64,000 nucleotides of DNA from Ophiobolus disseminans. Its lineage: Eukaryota; Ascomycota; Dothideomycetes; Pleosporales; Phaeosphaeriaceae. The notes under the pieces are model-generated. The model saw nothing but the letters and a program-made list of their open reading frames with translations, was not told where the DNA came from and did not search any database. The stretch lies in the NCBI GenBank assembly GCA_010093685.1, contig MU006217.1, positions 86,911 to 150,910 on the forward strand, given 5' to 3'. The translations under genes and the position numbers were made by a program. This document shows positions 10,606-21,900 of this stretch, piece by piece. The first letter of the stretch is position 1, and the number at the start of each line of letters is the position of its first letter.

Positions 10606-12288
10606 ATGGAGGACGACGCAGTTCCACCGTCATCACCGCCGCACGCGACCACAGCGGGACCCCTAGATTCGCCCTTCACCTTCTTCGAGCCACGCGACAT
10701 CACCTGCTCACCGAAGTCAAGCTCACCGCCTCCCTTATTCTCCAGCGACGACTCGCGCGAGTCCGCGGACATCTCAAACTACGAATCGCCCCGCATCTTC
10801 AAGAACAAGCGCAAAGGTGGCTGGTGGGACAGCAGCGAGCCCGCACACAGCAGCCCACTCGGTGTCAAGAAGGCCAGGATGACGCGCAACTACGACTCCG
10901 GGGTGTATATGATGAGCGATGCTTCCGAGAGCTCAGAATACCTGCCAGTCCAGCACAAGTCGCCCTTCGGCTTGGATGGAACAGACGAATCGCCGTCGCT
11001 CGACGAGACACCAGCTCCGGCGCGCCTGCCAAAGGGGCCCATGACCAAGGACGAGCACGTGTTCTGCGACAACATATACGAGGGCCTCGACAGGAACTCC
11101 GAGAATTACGACTTCAGCTTTTGCAACCTGCAGGACCAAGACATACAACGCATTGGGGCGCTCACGTCAGTTATCAAGAACGTACCAGATCCTGGGGACG
11201 AGATTCCAGCTGAAGGCCAGTATCGCTCCTTGGTGCCAGAGCTGTACGTCACCTTGAGAAACAACAACCTACGCCACCTCACCCCGGCCTTGTTCGACGT
11301 CACAAATATCACTTGCTTGATTCTGAGCAACAACGATATCGAAGAGCTTCCATCAGAAGTACGCCAACTCAGCAATCTTAGAGAGTTGAATGTCTCCAAC
11401 ACGTTGCTAAGGTGGCTGCCTTTCGAGCTCCTCGAGCTCCAGGTGTCCGACGGCAAACTGGAGATTCTTGGAGATAGCGGCGTATCGTGGCTGGTGCCGA
11501 AGGTCCCCCAGGACTTTGACTCTCAAATCATTGGAGGCCTTGTGGACGAATTGACACGGGACTTCACAAGCATCATGGATGATCCCAGCCTTACTGCCAC
11601 GCACTACCTAAAGCGGCTTCACCAGCTCATAGATGCTGACCCGAATCGGGAGCAGCTCCTGTGGCACATGCGGCGCTTCGAGCTCTGGGTCAAAGAATGT
11701 CCGGCGAGAACAGACGAGCCGTTGGAACGAACTGGACTTTTCTCACATCATCCCAGCGTCAAAGCTGGCCAGATCCCCAAGTACCTTGCCCGCACACCAG
11801 TCAGCTACTTTGACAAGACCGGCATCCTCCTCAAAGGCTCTCCCATATCTCCATCTTCCAACAGCGATGACTTTGAAATCATCACCAACACAGATCGTGG
11901 TGCACACGGCGTCCCATCATCCATCTTTGCGCCATCAGACTTGAAGCACGTCAACTCCCTTTCCACCATGGCCGTCCACACTGCTCTACGCCACAGACAC
12001 CACGAAGACCTCAGCATCTCTGACCTGCGCGAGCACATTGGCGAGCCTCTCCCCCGGGAAGCTCGTGTGCTGCTCGACCAGGCTGAGCGCCATGATTTTG
12101 CTGGGTTTGGCGCGTTCAGGAAATGCCACGTGTGCCACCGGGAGTATGTCGTTGCGCGTGCAGAGTGGTTGGAATGGTGGATTCCAAGGTTCTGGTCAGT
12201 GTATCCCTACAAGGTCAAAGTCTGCTCATGGTCGTGTGTACCAGATGGCATGCGTAAGAAGCCAGAGAAAGAGCTCAATTGGCAGTAG
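10606..12288 (+). CDS. Leucine-rich-repeat protein with C-terminal Cys/Trp-rich zinc-like motif
   Basis: Intronless 560-residue protein. The first ~150 residues are disordered and Ser/Pro/acidic, with a basic KNKRKGGWW patch. A short LRR block follows (about residues 200-290): LYVTLRNNNLRHLTPALF, ITCLILSNNDIEELPSEV and LRELNVSNTLLRWLPFEL show the LxxLxLxxN pattern. A helical region and another disordered stretch come next. The C-terminus carries KCHVCHREYVV (CxxC), WLEWWIPRFW and a further CSWSC, probably a small zinc-binding fold. There is no signal peptide or membrane segment; nuclear or cytosolic location is likely. LRR blocks act as protein-binding surfaces, but no specific function is inferred. 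The start is the first ATG after an A-rich leader. Confidence 0.8.
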   Translation: MEDDAVPPSSPPHATTAGPLDSPFTFFEPRDITCSPKSSSPPPLFSSDDSRESADISNYESPRIFKNKRKGGWWDSSEPAHSSPLGVKKARMTRNYDSGVYMMSDASESSEYLPVQHKSPFGLDGTDESPSLDETPAPARLPKGPMTKDEHVFCDNIYEGLDRNSENYDFSFCNLQDQDIQRIGALTSVIKNVPDPGDEIPAEGQYRSLVPELYVTLRNNNLRHLTPALFDVTNITCLILSNNDIEELPSEVRQLSNLRELNVSNTLLRWLPFELLELQVSDGKLEILGDSGVSWLVPKVPQDFDSQIIGGLVDELTRDFTSIMDDPSLTATHYLKRLHQLIDADPNREQLLWHMRRFELWVKECPARTDEPLERTGLFSHHPSVKAGQIPKYLARTPVSYFDKTGILLKGSPISPSSNSDDFEIITNTDRGAHGVPSSIFAPSDLKHVNSLSTMAVHTALRHRHHEDLSISDLREHIGEPLPREARVLLDQAERHDFAGFGAFRKCHVCHREYVVARAEWLEWWIPRFWSVYPYKVKVCSWSCVPDGMRKKPEKELNWQ

Positions 12289-12413
12289 CGACTGTTGGCT
12301 CTCGAAGAGACGATACGACGCATTTAATGTATACCACTACGACATTCAATATCCACCATCCACCCTTCACGTTTCGAAGGTACACTTCCGTGTATGCGTC
12401 CACCTTTTCCACT

Positions 12414-13238
12414 CTACCAGGGGATCTCCGCACCATCCGGCCCCAGAAACTTCCCATGCGCGTTTCCCCCATCTGCCTCTTTGATTACCTTCTGGATTCC
12501 ACCAACACTCTCCTCGAGAGATATGATGTATGGCGACATATCGATACCGAGGTCTTTAAGCGCCTCGAATCCCATCTGGCCCATTGTCGTGCGCACAGAC
12601 CTAGCATTTGCATCAGTTGGTATTCCAATCAGCACGTAGCAAGCAAAATAAACCTACCCAGGATGTTGCGCCCAAATTACCACATCCTTGATGTCAAGAC
12701 TCAACCACTTGAACAAGAAATTCGCCAGCGCTTTACTTGCCCCATATGGTGCAAGGTTTGCCACGTTGTTCATCGACGTCAGGCTCCCGCCCAAGCTGCT
12801 GATGTAGCAGAATTTGGCGCACTCGCTGTGTCGCAAAAGGGGCAGCGTTGCTTTGAACAGTTCGAACGGTCCGTACGCGTTTATTTCAATGACCTTTTGT
12901 ATTTCGAACACGGGCGTGTCGATCAGCTTAGGGCTGAGGTCTCCATGGCCCGCATTGGCGATGACGATATCCAGTTTGTTGATGCCATGGTCAGACTTGA
13001 GAGTAGATATGCCGGATGCGATCGCACTGGCCGACGCGCCGTCACTGATCTGTAATACAACGAGGTTGGAGTCTTCGGCTTTGGGGAGGGAGGCGAGGGC
13101 TTGTGCATCAGCGCGAGCGGGATTGCGGACTGCGGCAATGACGGTGTGGGAGGGGAGGGCGAGGTAGGCTGCGACAAGACCTTTGCCGATGCCGCTGTTG
13201 CCGCCGGTTATGAGGACAGTGGTGCTGGTAGACGACAT
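12414..13238 (-). CDS. Short-chain dehydrogenase/reductase (classical SDR), two exons
   Basis: NAD(P)-dependent oxidoreductase of the classical SDR fold. Exon 1 (13238-12658) contains the cofactor glycine motif TGGNSGIG (residues 11-18), the NAG motif (IANAG), a catalytic Ser in YISSLGG and the YGASK active-site pair. A 57-nt intron (12657-12601, donor GTAGGT, acceptor GCTAG) joins it in phase 2 to exon 2 (12600-12414). The join reads QHPGSVRTTMGQ, the usual substrate-loop region after P-G. Total about 255 residues, normal for the family. Unspliced, the frame would end at TAG inside the donor, so splicing is required. It is divergent from the Zn2Cys6 regulator at 13797 across a 558-bp shared promoter. 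The substrate is unknown. Confidence 0.87.
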
Positions 13239-13796
13239 GTTTGGTTATCAAAGGAAGGATGATGATCTTGCTTAGAAAGTTGTGTGATCATGAAATGCAG
13301 GAGTGATGTTGGAATACGAAGATGAGACTGATGGAGAATACAATGAGATTAGTGGTAGATGCGGCCTTCTAAAGGCTGAAAGGGTCACTGCCAAGCTGGA
13401 ACCTGTCTTCATCTAGCTTGACTGCACATTTCGTCCGCGGAGAGCATGCTAACAAGGTTGCATTCAGGACGAGCCATTGTGGACGTATAAGGGAGCGTGC
13501 CCAGGTGGACCTGGAGTGCGTGCCAATCAGCCCAAAATGTTCCAATGCGAGCCAAAAACTTTGTCCGCACTTTTCCAAACTCTTTACAGTCGTATTGCGA
13601 GGCTCAACCTTGCAGCTGCGTTGTTAGGTCGAAGGCCCGATAGACGTCCAGCCAAGATCGGCCACTAGCGGAGAATGAACGAAGCTAGCGGAGTTTCGAC
13701 TTCACAGCCCGACTCCATCCCTCACTGACCTCCGACACAACCTCGAAGCACCTACCTCCCCCACTGATATAACGTTGCTGAAGGAGATGGAATTCG
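13239..13796. promoter_or_regulatory. Shared divergent promoter between SDR and Zn2Cys6 genes
   Basis: No gene supported; 558 bp separate the two divergent starts. CCG/CGG triplets occur repeatedly (for example TCCGCGGAGA near 13435), as would suit a Zn2Cys6 factor, but no single operator can be singled out by eye. Confidence 0.35.
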
Positions 13797-15053
13797 ATGC
13801 CTCCCACACGCAGGAAGGCGTGTCTGGCGTGCATTCAGACGAAAAGAAAATGTGATCAAGGGGTGCCCAGTTGCCAGCGATGTATCGCCGTCAAGAGGGA
13901 GTGCAAGTATGTGGACCGAAAGACTAGACAAGTACAAAATCCGATAGAACTCGATCAAACGGCGAGTTTAGACTACGCGGAAAGTAGTCTGCAAGATTGG
14001 CAGCTGCAGATCAATGCGGACTTTGGGGTATCGCCAGGCCTCCTGTCGCCGCTGTTAGACCAAGCTACATTCAACTTTCCAAATCATCCCTTCAACTTCT
14101 CACGCATGTCACAATGTGGCTCGTTTGACTCCAGTATCATCGAGGACATTGTGGCTCAACAAGATACAAGCATAACCGAAACGTTTCCACCGCCCAATTC
14201 AAGCGTACAAAGTAGAGTGGAGTTTGCAGCAAAAAGACTCGCAGCTCTTCCAGCGACCTTCGCCTCGCAAGGCCAAACAGTGTTCATCCACCGCATGTTG
14301 TTCCAGCATACAAACCCCCCAGCGCTTCAAGACGCACTCAGCACATGCGCCCTGTACGCCCTCAAGAATCCCAGCACCCAAAGCCTCGTATACCAGAACC
14401 TCGAGCACAAGCGCAACCAGCTCGTCGCCAGCACTGACGCCTCCAATGCTTCAACTATCCACCTCCTCGCCGCAGTCCAGGCCTTTCTCTTGTACCAGAT
14501 CATCCGCTTCTTCGACGGCGACATCCGCCTCAGGGCACAGGCCGAAGCGGACGAGTCGCTCTTCAGCACTTGGACACGCCAACTCAGTATGCGCGTCCGC
14601 CAACTTGCGCCATGCCAGCTCGACGCCCTGGACAACGCTCTCGCGCCTCCTATTGCGACGAAGAACTGGCAGCGCTGGCTCGTCGAGGAGAGCAGCCGGC
14701 GCACACTAATCGTGGCGTATATGCTCAAAGGGGTATACGACTTCCTCAAGACGGGACTGGATGTCAACGCCGGCTTTCGCGTGAGCTTCACGGCGCAGGC
14801 GGCGCTGTGGGATGCACAGTCGGAGAGTGGGTGGCAGCGAGCGGGGGCGGAGAAGGAGCATTTCGAGATTAGGGTTGCGCAGTGGGACAGTGCGGTTGCG
14901 TTGGCTGGGCCCGAGGATCTGGAGGAGCTGGGTGTGTTGGTTATGGCGATGCTGTGGGGACTCGATCGCACGAGGATGTGGTTGGGGTATAGATATGCTG
15001 GGAGGTATGGGTTAGAGATGGTAGTGCCTGTATATCCTCAGATACTCCTATGA
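13797..15053 (+). CDS. Zn(II)2Cys6 fungal transcription factor
   Basis: 418-residue regulator with an N-terminal binuclear zinc cluster: Cys 9, 12, 19, 26, 29 and 36 in the spacing C-x2-C-x6-C-x6-C-x2-C-x6-C, with the basic loop TKRKCD. A linker (RKTRQVQNP) and a long helical C-terminal region without a DNA-binding signature follow, as in many fungal Zn2Cys6 proteins. Such factors act in the nucleus, usually on CGG-type half-sites. It is divergent from the SDR at 12414, a common arrangement for a pathway-specific regulator and its target, though that link is inference. No intron is needed. The N-terminus begins directly at the cluster (MPPTRRKAC). Confidence 0.92.
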   Translation: MPPTRRKACLACIQTKRKCDQGVPSCQRCIAVKRECKYVDRKTRQVQNPIELDQTASLDYAESSLQDWQLQINADFGVSPGLLSPLLDQATFNFPNHPFNFSRMSQCGSFDSSIIEDIVAQQDTSITETFPPPNSSVQSRVEFAAKRLAALPATFASQGQTVFIHRMLFQHTNPPALQDALSTCALYALKNPSTQSLVYQNLEHKRNQLVASTDASNASTIHLLAAVQAFLLYQIIRFFDGDIRLRAQAEADESLFSTWTRQLSMRVRQLAPCQLDALDNALAPPIATKNWQRWLVEESSRRTLIVAYMLKGVYDFLKTGLDVNAGFRVSFTAQAALWDAQSESGWQRAGAEKEHFEIRVAQWDSAVALAGPEDLEELGVLVMAMLWGLDRTRMWLGYRYAGRYGLEMVVPVYPQILL

Positions 15054-15309
15054 GGTGGATGCAGTCGGGGATAGTGGGAGTTGGAGACTCCCAAGTGCTG
15101 GACATACTGGAATGAGGTGGAATCTCAAAGGTGAAGGGTCGCTTACAATCATCTGAACTTCCGCACTTCGAGAAAAATTGTTTACATTGCGACTCCGCTC
15201 AGCACACTCCCTTCCCTTCTCTCCACAACACCACACACTCTCACAACAAAGCCAATCCACAAGTACAACAAGTGCACCATCAATCAGCTACAAGCAAATC
15301 ACCATCACA

Positions 15310-15909
15310 ATGTCCAACACCACCACCACCATTTCCGCACTCTCCCTCCTCGACCAGCAAATCCGGCGCGACATCTTCCGCCCCCTCCAATCCGACCCCG
15401 AAGGCGCCGCCAACCTCGCGCTCGCCTACCCCGTCTACACCAACAAGATCGGTACCGCAACTTTCCGCGCGTACAGGGCGTCGCGCCCCCACCACCTGCG
15501 CTACTTCCTCTCCGACCTGGTCGCATGTCCGCCGCTGGCGCGCTTCGTCGAGGCCATCTGCCTCGCGGCACCACTTGACGACCAAGCCCAGAGCGGCTCC
15601 TGGGAGTTGATGTTCGCGCTCGTGCAGCAGCAGCCGCAGTCCCTGCCGCTCATCTTCCCGGCCGGAGTACCCGCCGCCGCGTCCCTGAGCGACTTCTTCG
15701 CGAAGTACCAGCTCACGCTGGTCAACGGGGCGGTGCGCGGATTGGAGCACGTGCCACTGGCCTTCTACTATGGCTTGGTGCTGTCGCAAGTGCTGCCGCG
15801 CATGTGTCGCAATGTGGAGGTGGTGGAGATGCCGAGGGCGTGGGGAGGGAGGTCGAGGGTTTGGTTGTTGCAGAACTTTGCCAATATCAGGTATGTGCGG
15901 ATGGTCTAG
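15310..15909 (+). CDS. Hypothetical F-box-like protein, possibly with an unassigned 3' exon
   Basis: 199-residue frame beginning MSNTTTTISALSLLDQQIRR after a CA-rich leader. The SLLDQQIRRDIFRPL stretch resembles a degenerate F-box-like helix. The rest is an Ala/Leu-rich helical domain ending NFANIRYVRMV. A strong donor, GTATGT, occurs at 15892 just before the stop, so the gene may continue in a downstream exon that I could not assign. No signal peptide or transmembrane segment is seen. Confidence 0.55.
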   Translation: MSNTTTTISALSLLDQQIRRDIFRPLQSDPEGAANLALAYPVYTNKIGTATFRAYRASRPHHLRYFLSDLVACPPLARFVEAICLAAPLDDQAQSGSWELMFALVQQQPQSLPLIFPAGVPAAASLSDFFAKYQLTLVNGAVRGLEHVPLAFYYGLVLSQVLPRMCRNVEVVEMPRAWGGRSRVWLLQNFANIRYVRMV

Positions 15910-17132
15910 CAAGCTGTTCGTGCTTGCTTGTGAGGTTGAAGGGAGAGCAGGTTGGATGGGATGGGGCCTTTACGAAAATAAGCATTCGCCCACCATTTTC
16001 GGCGACGACAAGCTGTCTGCGCTTTTGAAAGCAGGGGCCGACGCAGAAGGAGATCGCGTTGGTTTGGCAGGATAGCGTGCGCTCTGGATTTGTAGATAGA
16101 CTGCGCGAGGCTCCACGTTTTGAAGTTTCTTCATTTGCTTCTTGTAGTAATCAAAAGTTCCTGTTTCTGCCTCAATTTGACCATCACCGCGCAATTCACA
16201 AAGTCCAAAACAGTGGACTGCACGTTGCCAGCGCATGAAGCTCTCCAATTTTGTTAAGACACTTGATCATCTGACTGCATTGATGACTATATGTTCCTGC
16301 CAGGAGGTCGAAAGGCTCACCTCCTGCGCAGCTACCCTTCGGAATTGCATGTCATTTCAATACGAATTCGATAGCCTCGAGTACCTCAGTCAGATAAAGG
16401 GGACTTGCCCGTCGCATATAAGTATTGTTTGATGACCACGGTATACTTCCTGTTGCCTCTGTGCCTGCTTGTAGTGCGTTGACAGTAATCATGAGATTCA
16501 ATGGTCGCAATAATGAGTGCTCAATTCCGCAGCCTGTAGCATAACAAGCGGCGAAGTAGGGGTCGCCCACCAACTTTAGGGGTCAAATTATGACCTAAAA
16601 CGCCAGGTCCTGCGCCGGTACAAACAGTAAAGGCGTGTTTGCTCACTGACATCCACCCACACCCGCCTACCCCGCAAACTCAACATCCCCTACACAATCA
16701 ATTGGTTGCCTATATATTATATCTAATTCGTCTTGCTTTCATCAATCAAACCTCGAAGGTAACGCGATACGCAACACAACAGTTAAACAGAGAGCGAAGA
16801 TGGCATAAGTAGTAAGTTCCCCCCCCTTGCAATCTCGTGACTGGCTGGCTGGCCCCTTTTTTTGCCCTTTCCTATTCCATACTCCAAGTACCTTCATGTA
16901 ACCCGCAGTGTACGTTGGTTCGATCCGCGCCCCATAAGTTGACCATAGTGTTGATGTCCTTTTTTGCCCGCATGATGTTAGCGCAAGCTTGACTGGGACT
17001 AGGCCCCACAGCATGTGCTTTCTTGGTCATTCTGGCTGCGAAAGGCTGTGTGGGAGACTTTTTTTAAGTCTGTTTTCATCTTTTGATCACTGACAACTTC
17101 TACCCATATGATCGACCTCGATCAATTTTTAA
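15910..17132. other. Intergenic, no supported gene
   Basis: Only short frames with frequent stops. The stretch 16780-17130 contains a GTAAGT (16809-16814), a GTAACCCGCAG acceptor-like site and polypyrimidine runs, so lost 5' exons of the decayed gene at 17133 may lie here. A GGTTCGATCC match near 16918 resembles a pol III B box but has no tRNA fold around it. Confidence 0.4.
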
Positions 17133-17905
17133 CCATGCGTTCCCAATTGCAAGTACCTGCAGGAAACGCTGGATACCTGCCGTTGTAGTTTGTCGTCGTA
17201 TTGCAACAACCCCTATGCCATCGCCGATTTGTAACGAGACCTGGTAAGTCATTGTTCCGAGCTGAAAGAATTCGAGAGCTGATTCGATGTACAGGACGAT
17301 TGCTGCAAGAAGCTGGTAAAGCCGCCGAAGCGCGACACTCTCGCTAAATCTCCCCACGACGACCCCAAAACGCTACACACGATGAGCCCACCTTGATGAC
17401 CCACGAAGGTCCCCACGATGACTCCAACCCAGCACACAAAGCGATGTTGGAAGAGTCGTCCAAGGACGCCAACAAGACCTGGCGCCCTTCTGAGGACGAC
17501 ATGAAGAAGAAGATCTTGGAGGAGCTGGATCCCGATAATACCATACCGACAGACATATCATTCGATGAGGTCGAGAAGCTGTTGCCCTCACTGCTCAGCA
17601 AGGCGAAGCACCCGGCTCCTATTTCCACATCGTAGGGGACGAGCCCCGAGGGACTGCTGGTCATTAATGGTGTGACTGTCACACCGGGTCCGGGACTGCC
17701 AGGTGCTCCGAAGCCTACGCCGACTCCAGCGCCTGCTCTCACCGCGAGAGAGCCGTGTGAAAAACCGCCATGTCACCCTCTCTGCGCGGCCCAAGGTCTC
17801 GCAGCTGACATTTGTTGGTGCAACGTATTGAGTTGTTTGGCAGACGGAAAGGACCCTCGCACATTGTTGGATGCATATGTAAGTGCTTGGCATGACTCTT
17901 TTTAA
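17133..17905 (+). pseudogene. Decayed cysteine-rich protein gene with a duplicated Cys motif
   Basis: Two distant parts encode the same pattern P-C-x-P-x-C-x7-D-x-C-x-C-x4/5-C. The first is at 17133-17204 (PCVPNC ... DTCRC ... C), the second near 17765-17845 (PCHPLC ... DICWC ... C). Between them lie a possible 51-nt intron (17244-17294, GTAAGT to ACAG), an acidic/Lys-rich linker (MKKKILEELDPDN) and a Pro/Gly/Thr hinge (TVTPGPGLPGAP). The frame is broken by TAA at 17232, by a shift near 17385-17395 and by TAG at 17633, after which the identical frame resumes. A second GTAAGT at 17880 suggests a lost 3' exon. It looks like a small secreted or wall-associated two-module cysteine protein that no longer makes a full product. 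No known family is recognised, and the 5' end with any signal peptide is not identified. Confidence 0.5.
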
Positions 17906-18983
17906 TAATGTTAGAGGATAGAGGCCAATTGTCATATGTAGAAGGGGTGCTGTCGGGATAATGGTCACTGAGCGGGTATGGAATGGGCGATGGAGCCTAC
18001 TGAAGACTACTGAAGATGATTGAGAGTTGGATTGAGAGTTGGGTATGGAGAGTGCGACAGAAATGACATTATGAAAACCCAACCTTTGACTTAGTCTGTA
18101 GTGTCTGTGAAGTCGTGACTCCCTCAGCGAAGACTGAAGCGGTTCGCAACATAACCCCAATCAGCATCAATTTTTTCAGGCCTGCTATCGATGACTTAAT
18201 CTCCTGAATCATTGATCCAGCACTTGTCCGTCAAGTTCGACGTTTACAGACGCATCTGACTCGTATGACTAGATTCAAGGCCCGGAGCATGTGGTTGGCT
18301 GGTGTGTGAGTAGCGGTACGCCAAATCAATGACGCAGTCTAAAACCTGCCACGAGGCGCAGCACCGTTCGTGCGTAAGCGAGGCCTGACAGCGGGTGTAG
18401 CATCGCGATTTCTGATTGTGTAGGGTGACTCGGCGGCTGGGCGATGTCTGGGCGAGTTGGATATGCCGAGGTTTAAACGCGCGTAGAGCGAAACGGGCTG
18501 CAGTAATAAGGAGGCGCCCACTGCGCGCTCGCGACGACGACCAGATGCAGAGTGTTTGAACAGTCGCAGGAGAAACCTGAGCAGTTGATGTCAAAGTAAA
18601 GTACCCCCGACGCCCTGGTGATGTCGGGCCGTGATGCGGGCGGTCTTGACGTTCATTCGTTGCCGCAGTCGATGCCGGGGAAATATCGATCTGCAGCCAA
18701 AACCGTCGCCCAAAGGGGCATCGGGCGGAGCAACGGACATGGATCATCGACTTCGAAGACAAGAACGACGCGTGCTCGGCGTAGCAAATTACGATGGATA
18801 CGGTGGCCATGTTGCACTTTAGTTGTTGTCGCCTCTTACTTAGGTAATCGCCTCTTAATCACACTTTCATAATCCTAGACGTGCGACCAATTCACCGAGG
18901 CACTGCGCCATACGACGACAGCTCCTTCTGAGAGCCCCAGCACCTTCTCCCCACAGCGCGCGCCTGCGCAACGAACTGCAATC
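17906..18983. other. Intergenic, no supported gene
   Basis: Frames here (for example 18810-18244 on the minus strand) have random composition and no domain. The last 100 bases form the leader of the ABC transporter. Confidence 0.45.
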
Positions 18984-21900
18984 ATGGCCGGCGCAATTGT
19001 TCGACAGACATGGATCCTCACGAAGAAGAACCTCCTGGTGGTCTTCTGGCGGCACTGGTTCTTCACGAGTGTTCGCGCCTTCTGGGCGCCCATAATATTT
19101 GTAGGTAGTGCCTTCCCAGACAAGTGACGTGGTAACGGCTAACTCGCAGCTTCCCTAGATGTTTTTCATTACCTACGCAAAGAACTTCTTCGTACCTCCC
19201 TCGGAATTCGGCATCGGCAGCCCCTCTCCCATTCGATCCTTCGATAATGCGCTCGGCGCTGCGACAGGCGGCCGCGATAAGGTTGTGTTCGTGAACAATG
19301 GACACAGTGGCGGCGCAATCGACAATGTGATTAGGCAACTCTCAGACCAGGTCAGGAGCGCCGGTTTGGAAGCCATCACAGTGGCGCGAGACGTGGAACT
19401 GCTCACAGCCTGCGAAAGCTCACTGAGAGGCGCAAGTACATGTTACGGCGCAGCCAGTTTTCACTCGAGTCCAAACGAAGGAGGCCGCGGCGGTTGGAAC
19501 TACACCCTCCGCTCTGATGGTGCGCTGGGAGAGGAGATCTACTTCGACCAGAAGGACAACGATGCCCAGATCTACATCTTGCCATTTCAGAGGGCTATCG
19601 ACCAGACAATTGCGTCACAGAATGGCACCCGAACGGTCGACCAGATCAACGAGTTTCCCTACACCGACCGCACGCAGCGGGAGTACGACGACCGCATCAG
19701 GACACTGTACATGGGCGCCTTGATCAACATCATGGGTGTTGCCCTCTACATCGGCGTCTGCGGCGTCACATATCAACTCACTGGACAGATGGCAGAGGAA
19801 CGAGAACGCGGCATCTCGCAGCTGGTTGAAGCGATGTCGCCAGCGAAGAAGGCATGGCATACGCAGTTTGCGCGGCTCCTTGCGAACCACATCGCTTTCG
19901 ATATCATATACTTCCCTGGCTGGGTCGTCATGGGCTTGATCGTATGGGCACTGGCTTTCAAGTCTTCCAGTGTTGTCATTCTGATTATCTTCCATATCCT
20001 GGCTGGTCTCTCCTTGACAAGTTTCTCCATCTTCGGCGGCGCCTTCTTTCGCAAGTCTCAGCTCTCTGGCATCACCATTGTCATCATTCCCATTCTGTTG
20101 GCCATAATCGCCCAAGTGGCTGGTCCCTTCGGCACTGGAGCTGTCTACGTTCTCAGTCTGATCTTCCCGTCCATAAACTACGTCTTCTTCGTCATCTACG
20201 TCGCTCGCTTTGAACGGCAGCTTATTGGAACCAACATGGTCAAGGGCGCGCCTGACTACAACGACCACAGGTGGACGAACACCGGTATCTCTTTCTGGAT
20301 CTTCCTTATTATTCAGATCTTTGTCTACCCCGTGCTCGGTGCGCTGGTGGAGCGATGGCTATATGGTACTATCTCGGCAGACAGGAAGACTACCACATCA
20401 TCTCCTGATCACAACATCATCTTGACCAACTTTTCGAAGCACTGGACTCCAAGCTGGCTCCGCCGAAACGTACTTGCAAAAATCGGACTCAAGCCTCCAG
20501 AGACAGTCATTGCAGTGGACGACTTCAGTATCAAAGCTCGCAAGGGTCAGATCATGGTGCTCCTTGGTGCCAACGGCAGTGGAAAGTCAACGACGCTCGA
20601 TGCGATTGCCGGCCTCAACACCATTACCAGCGGCGCAATCGAGATTGACGGTACTGGTGGCCTGGGCCTCTGTCCTCAGAAGAACGTCATGTGGGATGAG
20701 CTCAATGTTTTCGAGCACGTTCGCATTTTCAACCAGCTCAAGTCAACCGGCGCATACGACAACAAGGACACCATTGAGGATCTCATCCGCGCCTGCGATC
20801 TTGGACACAAGATCAAAGCCCAATCGAGCACGCTCTCCGGTGGTCAGAAGAGGAAGCTACAGTTGGCCATGATGTTTACTGGTGGTTCCAAGGTGTGCTG
20901 TGTGGACGAAGTCTCATCAGGACTTGACCCGCTGTCAAGAAGGAAGATTTGGGAGATTCTACTCGCCGAGCGTGGTGACCGCACCTTCCTGCTCACCACC
21001 CATTTCCTTGACGAGGCCGATGTCCTGGCTGACTATGTCGCTATCTTGTCTCGCGGTGTGCTCAAGACCAAAGGTACCTCTGTGCAACTGAAGCACGAAG
21101 TCGGCGCCGGGTACCACGTTACCTACCCGAAGGCTGCCAGTGTCGCACCACCAAAAGATGCAATCAAGAAGCCGTCCCCGTCCGAAAACATGCTCCAATA
21201 TCAGTTTACTGATGCACTCACAGCCACCGCGTATGTCAACATGCTGCGTGAGCATGGCATCAAGGACTACGACCTTGTTGGACCGACCCTGGAAGACGTT
21301 TTCCTTGCATACGCTGAAGAGGTCAAGGAATACCATCTCATGGAAGCCGACCGCGACGAAACGTTGAGTGCAGTAAACTCTAATACGAAGGAGGCTGACA
21401 CAGCCTTGTCATCGGACCACAACTCAGAGACTGTCAAAGCACCATCAATGGGCAAAGGCCGCGGTACTTCCATGTTCAAGCAGACACTGATCCTGATTCA
21501 GAAGCGCTGGACCATCCTGCGCCGCAACTTCTGGCCGTACATCTTTGCCCTGCTTCTTCCTATTGTGGCTGCAGGACTCGTCACACTTTTCCTCAAGAAC
21601 TACACTGCAGTAGGCTGTGATCCAGGTGCCAGCTCCAACGAACCTGGAGTCTTCTCGCTCGCCCAGACAAACGATAGACCGTTCATTCCTATCGGCCCCA
21701 GACCTCTTGTTGGTCAGGCTATCTCAACAATCGTTGAGCGCACTGGTATCCCCGAGAACAGCTTCCACATTGTCGATACGCTCGACCAGTTTAACCATTT
21801 TGTCAATACCCAGTTCCGAAATATTACCCCCGGTGGCTTCTACCTGCGCGAGAACGAGCCTACCATCATGGCATACCTTGGCAACCGTGGAGTGGTCGGT

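Noticed and set aside
12279..13055. 258-codon plus-strand frame opposite the SDR gene
   Set aside because: It is an antisense shadow; the minus strand carries all SDR motifs and a consistent splice.
16910..16940. GGTTCGATCC, resembling a tRNA B box (also a GGTTCGATTCC near 46873)
   Set aside because: No pairing T-stem, no acceptor stem and no A box at the right distance.
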